Part shown: positions 12,001 to 20,628 of the stretch, piece after piece | Layout of the letters: each line of letters opens with the position of its first letter | Position numbering within the stretch: position 1 is the first letter of the stretch | Origin: Ampullaceana balthica | Lineage: Eukaryota > Mollusca > Gastropoda > Lymnaeidae | Assembly: GCA_944989445.1 (NCBI GenBank) | Contig: CALYLW010000066.1 | Location: 960,501 to 1,024,500 of the forward strand | Direction: 5' to 3' | Length of the DNA stretch: 64,000 bases | The notes under the pieces: model-generated | What the model saw: only the letters and a program-made list of their open reading frames with translations | Told to the model about the DNA's origin: nothing | Databases searched by the model: none | Program-made: the position numbers and the translations under genes

Positions 12001-15000
12001 GACGGGAAAGCAGTCAACAACTTTTGTACATTAACCCATAATGCAGAACATAAAATTGTGATCTCTTTTTGTAACCAGAATGTGTGGTATCCTTGTTCAA
12101 ACATTGGTTTAAGTTCTGCATTTGTGGGTAATTCAATAAGTTGCTCCTGTATTAGTATGGATTCATCTATGTCTGGGATCTGAATTTTTCCCCGAGCAAA
12201 AGGGTTCAACACCCAGTCGGGAATATCCAAGTGAAGAATGTCTTCAAATCTTCGGTTCAGGTCTGCATGAAGAGCCGCTAAGTGTTGACAGTAGGTAAAC
12301 AAGTCTTCATCACTATATTTTGCAATTTCGAGAGATTTTGAATCTGAGAACATTCTCCTCTGCCCAAGTGTTTGATTATACAGAATTTTTTTTGCAACAA
12401 ACGCATATATTATATATTACGCTTTTAGTTTTGATTAAATTTAATTGGTCACCTTGTAGTTTCAAAATTAGTTTCGTTAAATCCGGCAAACAAATCTGTC
12501 ATGTAAGCTATGTCATTTTTTTATTTAATTAAATTTGTCTCAAACTCAAATCATTGTCTTTGCCTTCCAGGAATTCCAGCACTAAATAAAAGAGAGCATA
12601 CAATCGATTTAAACAAGCACTTTTAGATAACCTTCCTACTTCTGTGAGAAGTAGTAAATAATTATAGTCTTCATCATTTTCCAAACAAAGTTTAGCAAAT
12701 AATATCTCATTGAAGGCATTCCTTTTGATTTTATTAACTGCTCTAATGACATAATCTAGTGAATCATGCAAACGTTCATTAAGATTTTTGCAACAAAATG
12801 ATGTCGATGAATGACACAATGCACTGAACATACATGTGGTACAGCCTGTTTTAGGTATGCCAGAAAGCCTCGGTATCTTTCTACCATTGCCGGAGCACCG
12901 TCAGTAGCAACAGAAATGATATTAGTCAGGAGCATAGCTTTTTCATCGAAAATCTTTTTAATTCAGGAAATAACATTTCACCTTTTGTATCTGTTTCCAA
13001 ACATTTAGCAAACAACAGATCTTGGCAAAATTGTTCTACAAATTTTACATGAGCTAAAAGTAAAGCCTCGTTTCCTTGTAAAATGGACTCGTCAAGCTGT
13101 AGGGAAAAATCAGATGTTTTTAAGTAATCAAATAAAGAATTTTCAACACTCTGAGCCATTTCGTTAATCCTTCCTTGGACTGAATTATTGCTCAGTTGAT
13201 TTCTTTTTGTGATGTCGAAACCTGGTTTGTTCAACACAATGCTTATCACCTCACTTACAGCTGGTAAAATAAGTTCTTAACTAATTGTGTGTGGCTTTCC
13301 AGACTTTGCAATCAATAAATAAATATTATAAGACGCAGGCAGTCCATCGTCATCTCACTTAGATGTTGTCCCTATGATTCGTTTAAGTGATGGCGTTTTC
13401 AAATATGTTTCTTGGACAGCTTAAAAAATCGTTAAATCTTTATCTTTTTTATCACTATTGATTTTCATTAAATGTTCCTTAAGCTTGGAAGGTTTCATAG
13501 AATCATTCGACTAAGTTTTATTTCACAGAAGACACATTGGTAAAATACTATTTCCTTGTGATCAAATAAAGCCATACTTCAAATATTCAACATTGTACTG
13601 TTTACATTTTTTCTTCGGAGCACTCATCATATAAGAGAAATTGCATAAAAATGTTTTATTTGAAACGGTTACTTAACTATTAATTATTAACTTTTTCAAT
13701 GGGATGCTGCAGTAAACCCCTTTAGAATTGTTTGACGTGAGATGGAAGGATATATTTCTATATATTTTTTTTCAAAAAAACGTACGATACCTTTGTGAGT
13801 TTTATTTTATTTTAAAAAAAATTAACCTTAAGGTATTACTAAATTGAAAATGTGATACATATTCTTTTCAAAAGATATAAAATGTATTCAAATATTAAAT
13901 CTACGTACGTTCAAAAGTAAACTATCTGATAACAACACAAAATTCAACTATATCAAAACTTCCAACTAACAATACTAAACTGCTTTTAGCCTAAGATTGG
14001 GAAAATTTGATTATGCACTTCGTATCAGCATTACATAAAGATAAATTGTCACTAAATATGTACGGCTTTTTCAGACTTTATAGTTGCGTTGCCGTATAAA
14101 ATTATTTTCGGTAGTCTGTCTCACACTGCGCCCTCTTAAACTTTGAAGAGAAAAAAAGAGGGTGGGGGAGGAGGTGAGGTGGAGATTTCTATGCTTCAAT
14201 ATTTTAGGTTTCTAAAGTAATTTTTAATGTTAATTACATTTTAAAAAATGCATCATAATATATTAGACAATATTTTAAAATATATTTTTGCTAACTCTCT
14301 AAAAAAGTGTGCGGTCGAATTTTGAATTAAAAAAAAGTCTTTTTGCTGACTCGATTCATGTATTTTTAATCGTCCAATGATACCAAATGTGGTATCAATG
14401 GAAAGCTGTCGGTAAGTCCCATAAGATATAAGATAAATATGACTTACCGACAAGTCAAAATTTACCCAACCCGGCTATCATCGTCAATTCCGTTAAAATA
14501 TTATATTTTTATGACCTACATATAGGGTCTCCGCCTTTCTCACGCATCAAACTTGACATACCTTTCAATTAACCAATCATTTTGATTGGTTACAGCTGTG
14601 GAAATATCGTAGTTTTTTTCGTTTTCTAGGTCAAACAACTTTATTTTACTCAGGACCTAGAAATCGCTACTACAGTATTCATTGTACTTTATTTTTATTT
14701 CCGTCATAATTTAAAAAAAACACATACTTTTATTATGTTTATACTAAACCTTCCGCGGACCCCCTGACGTTGTTCAGGGACCCCCAAATCAATTTTAATT
14801 TTCCACGGACCCCCTGAACGGTTCCGTGGACCCCTGGGGGTCCGTAGGGACCACTTTGGGAACCACTGATTTAAAACATGCATAACAGGGAGGTAAGAAA
14901 ACTACTTTGTACTGTTAAATACATATTATGTCACTAATAATTAAACCTTATATTTTTAACGAATTTCAGCAATTCAAACAAATTAATATAATTTTTTAAA

Positions 15001-15207
15001 AACAATATAACATGTATTAATTTATTTAAATCCTATTTGGCACGTTTTAGTAAATGTAAAAAATATTACGTGTCAACAATACTGCTGTTTGCTCTATTTA
15101 AACAAATTATATACGGCGAAAAGTGAAATCTAAAAGATGCTTATAAACACTGTTTATCAAATTTGACATTCGTTATTTAATTTTTGCAAAAATTGTCTTT
15201 TGAAAGC

Positions 15208-15288
<81 letters not shown>

Positions 15289-16453
15289 TGTAAAATAAAA
15301 ATAGAGCAAGTTTAAAGTCACAAATGATCGGCTTAATGGATGATCCGAAACGTGAACACTACGTGTGTGGGTTTGCTTTTTGTGTGTGTTTTTTTAGTTT
15401 TAATTCCTGAATCCTTTTTAACATAAACAAAATTGTAGAGGAGAACGAAACTAAAGGTGAAAATATCTGCAAAATTTCGGAAACAGAAAAAGAGTGGTAA
15501 GACTGGGAAACATTTTTGGAGAAAATTTGTTTCAGAAGAACCATTATAACTGGTTTAAATAGAGAAAATATTAGAAAGTTTTTTAAAAAATTGAAAAAGT
15601 GGAATAGTTTGGATGTAATTGGAGAAGATCGGGTGTAATTGGTGGAGATATGAGATAACTGCAAAAGAATTATTTAAAAAAAAAGAAATTTGAGAGGATT
15701 GGAAAACTTGTAAAAATTCGGTGAAAATAATTCTGAAACAAACAAGAGCTCACTCACCAGGTTCACTAAATTCTTCAACTTCAGTCTTCTTTTTATTCTT
15801 GTTGCGAAGTTTACTTTGTGGTCGCTGAAAAGAACAGAATGTGTCCAAAATATAATGAGAAATAGAAGAGAGCGCGTGAGGGTAAATTATATGTTAAAAG
15901 AATGTATATTGAAATGGACGGTACAAGAGATGGATGGTACAAGAGATGGATGGTACAAGAGATGGAAGGTGCAAGAGATGGATGGTACAAGAGATGGAAG
16001 GTACAAGAATTTGAAGGTACAAGAGATGGAAATTACAAAAGATGGAAGGTACAAAAGATGGAAGGTACAAAAGATGGATTGTACAAGAGATGGATGGTAC
16101 AAGAGATGGAAGGTACAAGAGATGGAAGGTACAAGAATTTGAAGGTACAAAAGTTGGAAGGTACAAGAGATGGAAGGTACAAAAGATGGAAGGTACTTGA
16201 AGGTATACACCATTCCATCCATCGTCATGGCAACATTAAAACCAAAAATACTTACCTCCGCCCGTTCTATTGAGTTGGCACTTGAACTGCGCGTCATTTC
16301 CGGTTTCGGTGACTTCTGACGATGACCCTTTCCGCTGTTGACCTGCTGTCTGCGACCTTTAGCAGATGGCGTCTCAGGCATCTCAATTCCAGTGTCAAGA
16401 TCAGGGGAAATGTCTGGTCCAGGAGAAACTTGCTTGGAAGAAGAGTGTAAAAG
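1..16453 (-). CDS. EF-hand-like multi-exon gene, partial (runs off the left edge)
   Basis: Seven exons on the minus strand join in one continuous frame: 16453-16256, 15824-15758, 11282-11110, 8589-8469, 3357-3264, 793-685 and 72-1. They total 834 nt (278 codons), and every junction has AG/GT borders with matching phase (0,1,0,1,2,0). The first exon encodes a Ser/Pro/Lys-rich disordered stretch, followed by a short basic segment. Later exons encode helical modules with degenerate EF-hand-like loops (RHYSNVDNRVSFKEI; KYFDIDLLRTEFSKWDQHR; PLYGALLKNLINRCD). The layout recalls uncharacterised EF-hand proteins such as the C1orf87 type, but I cannot confirm that family. The 5' end was not found, and the 3' end lies left of the window. 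Introns are loaded with transposons and minisatellites. Six agreeing phases make a real gene likely; its function is unknown. Confidence 0.72.
114..400. mobile_element. Harbinger-like MITE, copy 1, truncated
   Basis: It starts with GGGGCCGTCCATAAATGACG directly after a TAA triplet (111-113). It matches the reverse complement of the copy at 10682-11105 through a CGTCAT(A/C)AAATAAATT block, then fades out near 400 without the second terminus. The TWA target preference and terminal sequence are shared with the two complete copies. No coding capacity is visible. Confidence 0.7.
685..793 (-). CDS. EF-hand-like gene, exon f
   Basis: A 109-nt exon, phase 2 to 0, with acceptor TTTTTTTCTGCATGCAG and donor GGG|GTAAGG. 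It encodes LEELLVKDQKYFDIDLLR and then FSKWDQHRVGKMDKEG, a helix-loop-helix module with a DQHRVGKMD-type loop resembling a degenerate EF-hand. Confidence 0.74.
794..1560. other. Intronic stretch without recognisable features
   Basis: AT-rich sequence in the intron before exon f. It holds a short tandem duplication of GTATCGATTGGTAATTG near 1165-1200 and a G9 run near 1122. I see no exon or transposon terminus. Confidence 0.5.
1565..3256 (+). mobile_element. CR1/L2-type LINE, 5'-truncated fragment
   Basis: The reverse-transcriptase core motif FADDTQLY is encoded near 1597-1620, followed by the thumb and C-terminal region. The frame at 1724-2377 contains LARMDYCNSLLSGVPK, LQKVQNSDARLV and a SLPLHIRS-like end typical of CR1/L2 C-termini. 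About 30 residues after LHWL are missing and the frame changes near 1740, so it is dead. The 3' part (2400-2900) holds four imperfect repeats and GC-rich hairpins. It ends with a conserved GGCTCCTTGCTGG..CGCTATA tail and an (ATT)n tract. Confidence 0.82.
3264..3357 (-). CDS. EF-hand-like gene, exon e
   Basis: A 94-nt exon, phase 1 to 2, with acceptor TTACTTCCGACAG and donor GAG|GTTAGAG. It encodes a polar helix (NDLSVQQAMTTEQIDQDFLR). Only seven intron bases separate the donor from the (AAT)n tail of an inserted LINE. Confidence 0.7.
3385..3478. repeat. (CA)n microsatellite
   Basis: Interrupted CA-rich simple repeat with occasional CT, GA and TA steps. Open frames across it on both strands are low-complexity artefacts. 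Confidence 0.9.
3611..6823 (+). mobile_element. hAT transposon copy A (ZBED/SCAND3-like, dead transposase)
   Basis: The terminal inverted repeats are CAGTGGTTCCCAAA.. and ..TTTGGGAACCACTG. A perfect 8-bp duplication, GTCTAAAT, flanks the element (3603-3610 and 6824-6831), so the 3,213-bp insertion is complete. It carries a broken hAT transposase of the ZBED/SCAND3 type. It lies in an intron of the EF-hand-like gene, in antisense orientation. Confidence 0.93.
4853..6625 (+). pseudogene. hAT transposase pseudogene (copy A)
   Basis: The reading begins with an ATG followed by a BED-finger-like region (MCLLCEIKLS) that is interrupted by a stop after YGFI. It continues through 5231-5554 with LDESILQGNEALLLAHVKF, then shifts frame. 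Beyond the shift come VATDGAPAMVERY, a VHCVIHRHHF segment and, after a further shift near 5690, LNERLHDSLDYVIRAVNKIK. The usual TEVRWLSK motif reads TEVRRLSK. A hAT C-terminal dimerisation motif (FPSSYLVEQGFSAVMNLIT) is present near 6470, followed by another frameshift. This is a domesticable family elsewhere, but this copy cannot make an intact protein. Confidence 0.88.
6832..7150. other. Intronic AT-rich stretch, nothing recognised
   Basis: Sequence between the hAT duplication and the 36-bp minisatellite. No exon with usable splice sites in the host gene's frame was found. Confidence 0.5.
7154..8450. repeat. 36-bp minisatellite, about 35 copies
   Basis: The unit is roughly CAACCCTTACATCAACCCAT followed by CCACCATCCCATATAG. 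The period is a multiple of three and free of stops on the minus strand, so it reads as a 12-residue repeat (AIWDGGWVDVRV) in two frames of about 200 codons. It fills the intron next to exon d. Variants (ACAAGC, ACAACA, TTCACC) are scattered, and a few are shared by alternate units. No separate coding role is supported. Confidence 0.95.
8469..8589 (-). CDS. EF-hand-like gene, exon d
   Basis: A 121-nt exon, phase 0 to 1, with acceptor CATCCACAG and donor ACAG|GTCAGT. It encodes two amphipathic helices around IYEDAQGIDYERLYACL, consistent with half of an EF-hand pair. It sits immediately beside a 36-bp minisatellite occupying the next intron. Confidence 0.72.
8807..9240. repeat. 30-bp minisatellite with a TGACGTC in each unit
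   Basis: About 14 copies of GGGTGACGTCTTGTTAGTTT plus GCTATTAAAG, with alternating GGTTTTC and AGTTTGC variants. Every unit carries a TGACGTC core resembling a CRE/ATF half-palindrome. It lies in an intron of the EF-hand-like gene. Confidence 0.92.
9241..9502. other. Intronic stretch, nothing recognised
   Basis: Unique-looking AT-rich sequence between a minisatellite and a small hAT element. No splice-bounded open frame was found. Confidence 0.45.
9511..9694. mobile_element. hAT-type MITE, 184 bp
   Basis: The termini are CAGTGCTTCTCAAAC and its inverse TTTGAGAAGCACTG. They are flanked by ATTCAGAT (9503-9510) and ATTTAGAT (9695-9702), an 8-bp duplication with one mismatch. Internal sequence is rich in GGACCG and CCGCGGACC motifs common in hAT subterminal regions. 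There is no coding capacity. Confidence 0.87.
9757..10136. repeat. 24-bp minisatellite, about 15-16 copies
   Basis: The unit is GTGACCATTTCTAGAGAAGT plus GATT. Because 24 is divisible by three, several frames stay open on both strands; these are repeat artefacts. The array starts about 60 bp after the small hAT element. Confidence 0.94.
10189..10530 (+). mobile_element. LINE reverse-transcriptase C-terminal remnant
   Basis: The reading MQTFIYRCMRNILNIK, then ENTKLWEMC and KKWRWMGNTLRKDNN is the characteristic end of a LINE RT (QTF..RCLR.ILNI..DRI.N..LW). Further on, after a stop and frame shifts, a reading like GLTEALCST can be seen. It is truncated at both ends and differs in type from the CR1/L2 fragments. 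Confidence 0.75.
10682..11105. mobile_element. Harbinger-like MITE, copy 2, complete
   Basis: The termini are GGGACCGTCCATAAATGACG and its inverse ending GGACTGCCCCC. They are flanked by TTA on both sides (10679-10681 and 11106-11108), as expected of PIF/Harbinger TWA targets. It is 424 bp and non-coding. The right duplication forms part of the 5' splice site of exon c in the EF-hand-like gene. Confidence 0.85.
11106..11112 (-). other. 5' splice site built in part from a MITE target duplication
   Basis: Read on the minus strand, exon c ends CAG and the intron begins GTAAG. The T-A-A is the target duplication of the MITE, and the +5 G is the first base of the MITE itself. The donor still matches the consensus. 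Confidence 0.75.
11110..11282 (-). CDS. EF-hand-like gene, exon c
   Basis: A 173-nt exon, phase 1 to 0, with acceptor AACACTTAG and donor CAG|GTAAGG. It encodes acidic residues, then a helical segment (EEKLCACLEQLLADC) and a degenerate EF-hand-like loop (YSNVDNRVSFKEI). The donor lies against the end of a MITE, so only the first bases of the intron are not transposon sequence. Confidence 0.72.
11290..11639. other. Intronic stretch, nothing recognised
   Basis: AT-rich intron between exon c and hAT copy B, without an exon or transposon terminus that I can see. Confidence 0.5.
11648..14868 (-). mobile_element. hAT transposon copy B (inverted relative of copy A)
   Basis: This is a 3,221-bp near-identical reverse-oriented copy of the element at 3611-6823. 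It has the same CAGTGGTTCCCAAA termini but its own perfect duplication, ATTTAAAA (11640-11647 and 14869-14876). The different duplications show a separate insertion and not an inverted segmental copy. It also sits in an intron of the EF-hand-like gene, in sense orientation. Confidence 0.93.
11865..13631 (-). pseudogene. hAT transposase pseudogene (copy B)
   Basis: The lesions match those of copy A: a stop after KKLCS, a frameshift before LNERLHDSLDYV, loss of the Trp in TEVRWLSK (here TEVGRLSK), and a frameshift after the C-terminal NLITNKRN. Minor private substitutions exist (for example NEELKPMF against NAELKPMF). It cannot encode an active transposase. Confidence 0.88.
14880..15757. other. 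Intronic AT-rich stretch with a (TA)n tract
   Basis: A (TA)n microsatellite spans about 15209-15288. Downstream, 15400-15720 is rich in AAA/GGA purine runs. The open frame on its minus strand is low-complexity Phe/Ser sequence without splice support. Confidence 0.6.
15758..15824 (-). CDS. EF-hand-like gene, exon b
   Basis: A 67-nt exon with acceptor TTCTTTTCAG and donor CCTG|GTGAGT, phase 0 to 1. It encodes a lysine-rich linker (RNKNKKKTEVEEFSEP). It is open in the frame demanded by both neighbours. Confidence 0.7.
15914..16200. repeat. 16-bp minisatellite, about 18 copies
   Basis: The unit is GGTACAAGAGATGGAT, with variants GGAAGG and AATTTGAA. It lies between exons a and b of the EF-hand-like gene. 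Several overlapping frames are open on both strands as a consequence. Confidence 0.93.
16256..16453 (-). CDS. EF-hand-like gene, exon a (66 codons)
   Basis: The acceptor follows a TTGTTTCCAG tract and the donor is GAG|GTAAGT. The exon is 198 nt, phase 0 to 0. The product is polar and disordered, with SPGPDISPDLD and a basic KGHRQKSPKPEMTRSSS stretch that offers several phosphorylatable Ser/Thr-Pro sites. The start codon must lie further upstream (higher coordinates). Confidence 0.72.
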
Positions 16454-16509
16454 CTGGAAACAAGGAAACATGAAGATTTTCAAGTGAATTTTAAAAAAAT
16501 CCTTTATTA

Positions 16510-16990
16510 ACTCGTGGTGTCTGCTTGCTTGCTTGCGTGCCGAAAAAACTTTGCATCGATTTTTAATCCACTTCCCCGTATGCTGGCGAGCTGAAATTTT
16601 GCAAGCAGACTCGTGGCGATGATAAAAATTATCTATAAAAAATTCAGATCAATTAAATTAATGCATTTTTAAATTATTTCTATTTATCTCTATGTGGCAT
16701 GGTAATTTTTGTGCTAGAGTGTCATGGTGCGTTTTATATTGAACAACCTTTCCTTTCGTGCGGTAACGTGCGTATTATATTGACGATACTTTTTAAAAAT
16801 ATATTCCCGATCGAAGCGCATTATATTAAACATTTTTTACGAGACATAACTAAAATTTTGTATTTTTGAATTGTCTTGCGCTGCGTATTTTAATGAACAT
16901 TCTTTTAGTTATGTCTCGTATATACATGAGTTATAGTTAAAAACTTGTTTTTTACGGGTTTTTTATTGCTGCAATTTTTCTTTAGTCCTT
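16510..16990 (+). repeat. Unclassified interspersed repeat, family X copy 1
   Basis: It shares blocks with three other places in the window: a GAGCTGAAATTTTGCA-like block, ATTAAATTAATGCATTTTTA, a TTTATCTCTATG block, and a terminal TTAGTTATGTCTCGTATATA followed by AAAAACTTGTTTTTTACGGG. No terminal inverted repeats or coding region were found. Confidence 0.65.
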
Positions 16991-16999
16991 ATACTTTGA

Positions 17000-18030
17000 C
17001 CGTTATAGTTAAGAAGTTTTATAGCTTCAGTACAACAGTATTATGCGTAGGGGTAACAAAGCAAAGATAATCTCAAAGTAAAGTTTAAAGACAATTAGTT
17101 AAAATTAATAACTCAATTTTTTTTTAAATTTAAAAAATGATATATGTAATTAATTGAAAATTCTCTAAACCTTGACCGCTTATTTGAAAATTGTTTGCTC
17201 ACTTAAGTGTATTTTATTTTAAAAAATTTATTACATTATTTTTATTATTATTTTGGTTATTATTATTATGTTTACCCTTCTTATTACGATGCAACCTTTG
17301 CTAACACATAAATGTACAAAAACATTAAGTTAAATTCGTTGAGCATTAACAAAAGGAAGTATTTAAAATAACGGCGGTAACGTGTACAATATTTTTGGCA
17401 TCACTAGAGTACTTAAGTAAAGTACAAAAGTGATGTAAAACATCAAAATATATCACATAAATGAAATGAAAATTCAACTTTACAGTACCTCCACAAATGA
17501 CAACATTTTCACTTGATGTGGTTGAAATAGGATAAAATGTTTCAAAATGAAAACGAAGATACAACGTCAGATTATAATCTGGGAAAGGATCATTGAACTT
17601 TGACCTCTGCGACTGTGTTGCTTTGTGTCATTGTTGTCAGACCTTCATTAAATGTTTAACTAGCGGGGTCAGGGTAGGAAGGCGTCACCAACGGAGTTAA
17701 TAGGAGGTAGAATGTACTTTAATCCTGCTGAATTCTTCCCTCATGAGACACCAGATATTAGCCTTAAATTATCATTCATTGCTTTTAAAATAACCCTTCA
17801 TATTCTGAACGAATTGTTGTGTAAATTCTAACATTCATTTCATTGAATATCCCACACATAAAATAATCTTAAACGTTCACCACCTACAGCGTGTATTGTA
17901 TACGCCCCTAGTTCATCGCTTATATCAGATTGTCTCCGAGTGGCTCAGCCTCTCTTGATACGCCCATGGATTCGATGGAGTCAAATCAGTTATCGATTAT
18001 TCATGCTATTGATTTTGTCCCGTGTGTTGA
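17000..18030. other. About 1 kb without recognised features
   Basis: AT-rich sequence. A possible 23-nt minus-strand exon (about 17494-17516) is flanked by AG and GT but is too short to support alone. Confidence 0.4.
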
Positions 18031-18059
18031 CTAGTGTTCATGGCCTTAGAAGAGCGGTG

Positions 18060-18110
18060 GTTTGGGGGTGGGGGTGGGTGGGGGTGGGGTGGGGGTAACG
18101 GGTGGTGGGA
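18060..18110 (+). repeat. G-rich tract
   Basis: Runs of GGGGG separated by T or TGGG give at least four G-tracts within 45 bases, enough for a G-quadruplex on the plus strand. Confidence 0.6.
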
Positions 18111-18369
18111 GGAGAACAGGGGAATTAAATCAACAAGAGATTATGGGGAAAACAGAGTTAACAAACATGGCAAATCTCACACTTCACTTTTACTGTTAAA
18201 TGGGGTAAATAGCCCGTGGCATGCCTTCATGTTGAGTGAGGTGATGGTAAAACATTAATGACGTGACAATGACGTCACAACTAATGCGGTGTAAGTGATT
18301 TACTCACAGATACGGCGTGGATTGTAAGTGTGACATTGAGGATAAACGTTGAAAGAGTTTGAAAGAGGA

Positions 18370-18645
18370 AATGAAGAAAGTCAGCAGGTAGAGTGTGGTA
18401 AGGGAATAGAGATGAGAGTGTGGAGATGGGATAGAGAGAAAGTGGTAAATGATGAGGCTATGGTGGAGAAAAGAAGACTGGAGAAGAAGAGAGAAAAGGG
18501 ATAAATGTCAAAATAAGATCTCAGAGAAGGAACCGAGATATATAAATGTTTATACAAGAGAGAGAGAGAGACCTCGCGAGTGAGACAGATAGAGACAATG
18601 AGAAACAAAGAGTGAGAGAGAGAGAGAGAGGGGGGAGAGGAGAAA
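18370..18645. repeat. Purine-rich (GA) region
   Basis: An extended A/G-only-biased strand with perfect GAGAGA runs near 18560 and 18615-18635. The open frames on the pyrimidine strand are Ser/Leu low-complexity products. Confidence 0.75.
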
Positions 18646-18756
18646 GGAGGCGATAGGGTTTTAAAGATGGTGTTGAACCCGAAGACTGAACAAGTGAACA
18701 CATGGACAAGTGACCACACTGACAACTGTTAAAACTAGATAATAAATTAAACAACC

Positions 18757-19140
18757 CGTAAAAACAACGTTTTTGAATATAAATCCCTTATATATGAGGT
18801 ATAACTAAAAGTATTGATTATGTTCAATATAACACGCACCGCGCGACATACCCCTGTGACATCTCGAGGGCTGGAGTTAAACTCCAGTGACATGTGGAGG
18901 TCAACTATAGCAAACGCTAGACACGCTACATAGATATACATAGAGATAAACTAAAAATTCATTCATTTAATTACGGTACATTCGATCGATCTGATATTGT
19001 GATACAATGCATTGTTCGGTGACAAAAGTCTATGTGCAAAATTTCACCTCGATAGGATCACGGAAAGTAGGTCCTTTTTTACTTTTATTTTTCCGCCCGC
19101 CCGACCAAGACAGAGAGCGATCACGACAGACAAGACGGTG
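18757..19140 (-). repeat. Interspersed repeat family X, copy 2
   Basis: In reverse orientation it matches the copy at 45880-46340: a GGCGGGCGGAAAAA box, TCGATCGAATGTACCGTAAT, a TTTAGTTTATC block, and the CTCATATATAAGGGATTTAT and TTTTTACGGG end. It carries an internal palindrome, CTGGAGTTTAACTCCAG. Confidence 0.72.
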
Positions 19141-19406
19141 AAGTAATATAAAGGATTTTAAAATGATGCGTTTAAGAGAAATGTACAGGAAATTACAAAT
19201 CAAGTAAAGTAGAAAAAAAAATATATACAAATCTCTTTCAACAATAATTATAAATTACTCAGGTAAATATTTCTTCAAGAACATCAAAAGCTATTAAAGA
19301 GTTTCATCACATCTTTTTCAGTTTTAAATAACTTCTCAATTTGTGCATTTAAGAAATACGATTTTCAGCGGATTATCGGTTTTTGCTATCTATTCCCAAC
19401 TCGTCT

Positions 19407-19409
<3 letters not shown>

Positions 19410-19500
<91 letters not shown>
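19410..19500. repeat. Compound C9-(CT)n-(CA)n microsatellite
   Basis: A C run grades into about 30 CT steps and then about 10 AC steps. Confidence 0.93.
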
Positions 19501-19501
<1 letters not shown>

Positions 19502-19849
19502 TAAAGGTCAGAGGAACATATTAAAGATGATCATACATTTTAAAAAATAAATAAAAGTAAAAGTAAAAAAAGATTTTTAAAACCACGTTTTTATAAGTGG
19601 ACTAAAAAAGAAGAAAATAATTTAAAACTTATAAGTTCAAGCACATTGATTTAATATAAAAAAACGTGGGGTGGGTGTTTAGTATAAAAGTTAAAGATTT
19701 ATAATTTAGATGGCAAAAGAGAGATCTATAAGTGAGAGAATGAGTGAACTGCATATGTTAAACCTCATAACCTCTATTTATTTTACCAAACACCTCATCA
19801 GCGCACGCCCAACGTTTTAATTCCACGGCGATGAGGTCTCGGTGTGAAC

Positions 19850-20080
19850 TCAGCACGTGAACTTAAACTACAGCAGACGGATACAGATGCTTATATAGAG
19901 ATAAACTAAAACATGCAATAATTTAATTGCGGTACATTCGATCGATCTGAAATTTTGATACAATGCATTGTTATCCAATACCTATATGTGGTAAAATTTT
20001 GAGCTCTCTAGGACCATCAGAAGTGGTTTCATTTTACGTTGGCAAATTTTAAAAATATCGGACAGACAGACACGAAAGCA
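19850..20080 (-). repeat. Interspersed repeat family X, copy 3 (degenerate)
   Basis: It contains the inverted core GGTACATTCGATCGATCTGA and ATACAATGCATTGTT in the same order as copy 2, with a GACAGACAGAC stretch after it. Both outer parts are eroded. Confidence 0.6.
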
Positions 20081-20397
20081 AGTTAATAAAAACGTGGTAA
20101 AAAGTATAAATCCTTTTTTTCCTCTAAAGTAGATGCCACCCCTTATTTAAATTTGAAGAGAACAATATAAATAAAAATAAATTATTTAAACATCGAATAA
20201 AACATGTTATCGAATTTTAGATCCCATAAACATTAAGTTCCTTAAACATCATTCATCCCATTGATGTCTATTTTAAACACAAGTCCTCTAAAACATGTCT
20301 ATTTCAAACATAATTCCTGCATGTGACAATGTATATTTTAAACACAATTCTTCTGATTTATGTCTTTATTATTAAACACCCTTCCGTTCATATATGT

Positions 20398-20560
20398 CTA
20401 CATTAAAGGCTTTCCTCACATATATGTCTACATTAAAAGGCATTCCTCACATACATGACTACATTAAAAGGCATTCCTCACATACATGTCTACATTAAAA
20501 GGCATTCCTCACATACATGTCTACATTAAAAGGCATTCCTCACATACATGTCTACATTCA
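20398..20560. repeat. 31-bp minisatellite, about 5 copies
   Basis: The unit is ACATTAAAAGGCATTCCTCA plus CATACATGTCT. The flanks at 20240-20398 contain weaker TTTAAACACA-type relatives. Confidence 0.88.
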
Positions 20561-20586
20561 ATGACATTAACAAACGTCCCACTCAC

Positions 20587-20628
20587 CTCCCAAGATGAGC
20601 TTAATGCACGTCTTGTACAATGATATCA
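20587..20628 (-). CDS. Candidate upstream exon of the EF-hand-like gene
   Basis: A 42-nt segment with a good acceptor (CTGTCATTCCCAG) and a consensus donor (GGAG|GTGAGT). It is open in only one frame, giving ISLYKTCIKLILG, phase 1 to 1. It cannot join exon a (phase 0) directly; an intervening phase 1-to-0 exon would be needed, for which a weak 23-nt candidate near 17494-17516 exists. It may equally be a chance match. Confidence 0.3.

Noticed and set aside
3611..14868. Inverted segmental duplication of a single hAT-containing block
   Set aside because: Similarity stops exactly at the terminal inverted repeats, and the two copies have different 8-bp target duplications, so they are separate insertions.
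17930..17980. A further tRNA-derived SINE (CCGAGTGGCTCAG..GGATTCGATGG)
   Set aside because: The boxes are weak and no body or duplication was found.
18381..18754. Ser/Leu-rich minus-strand frames
   Set aside because: They read the pyrimidine strand of a purine-rich simple region.
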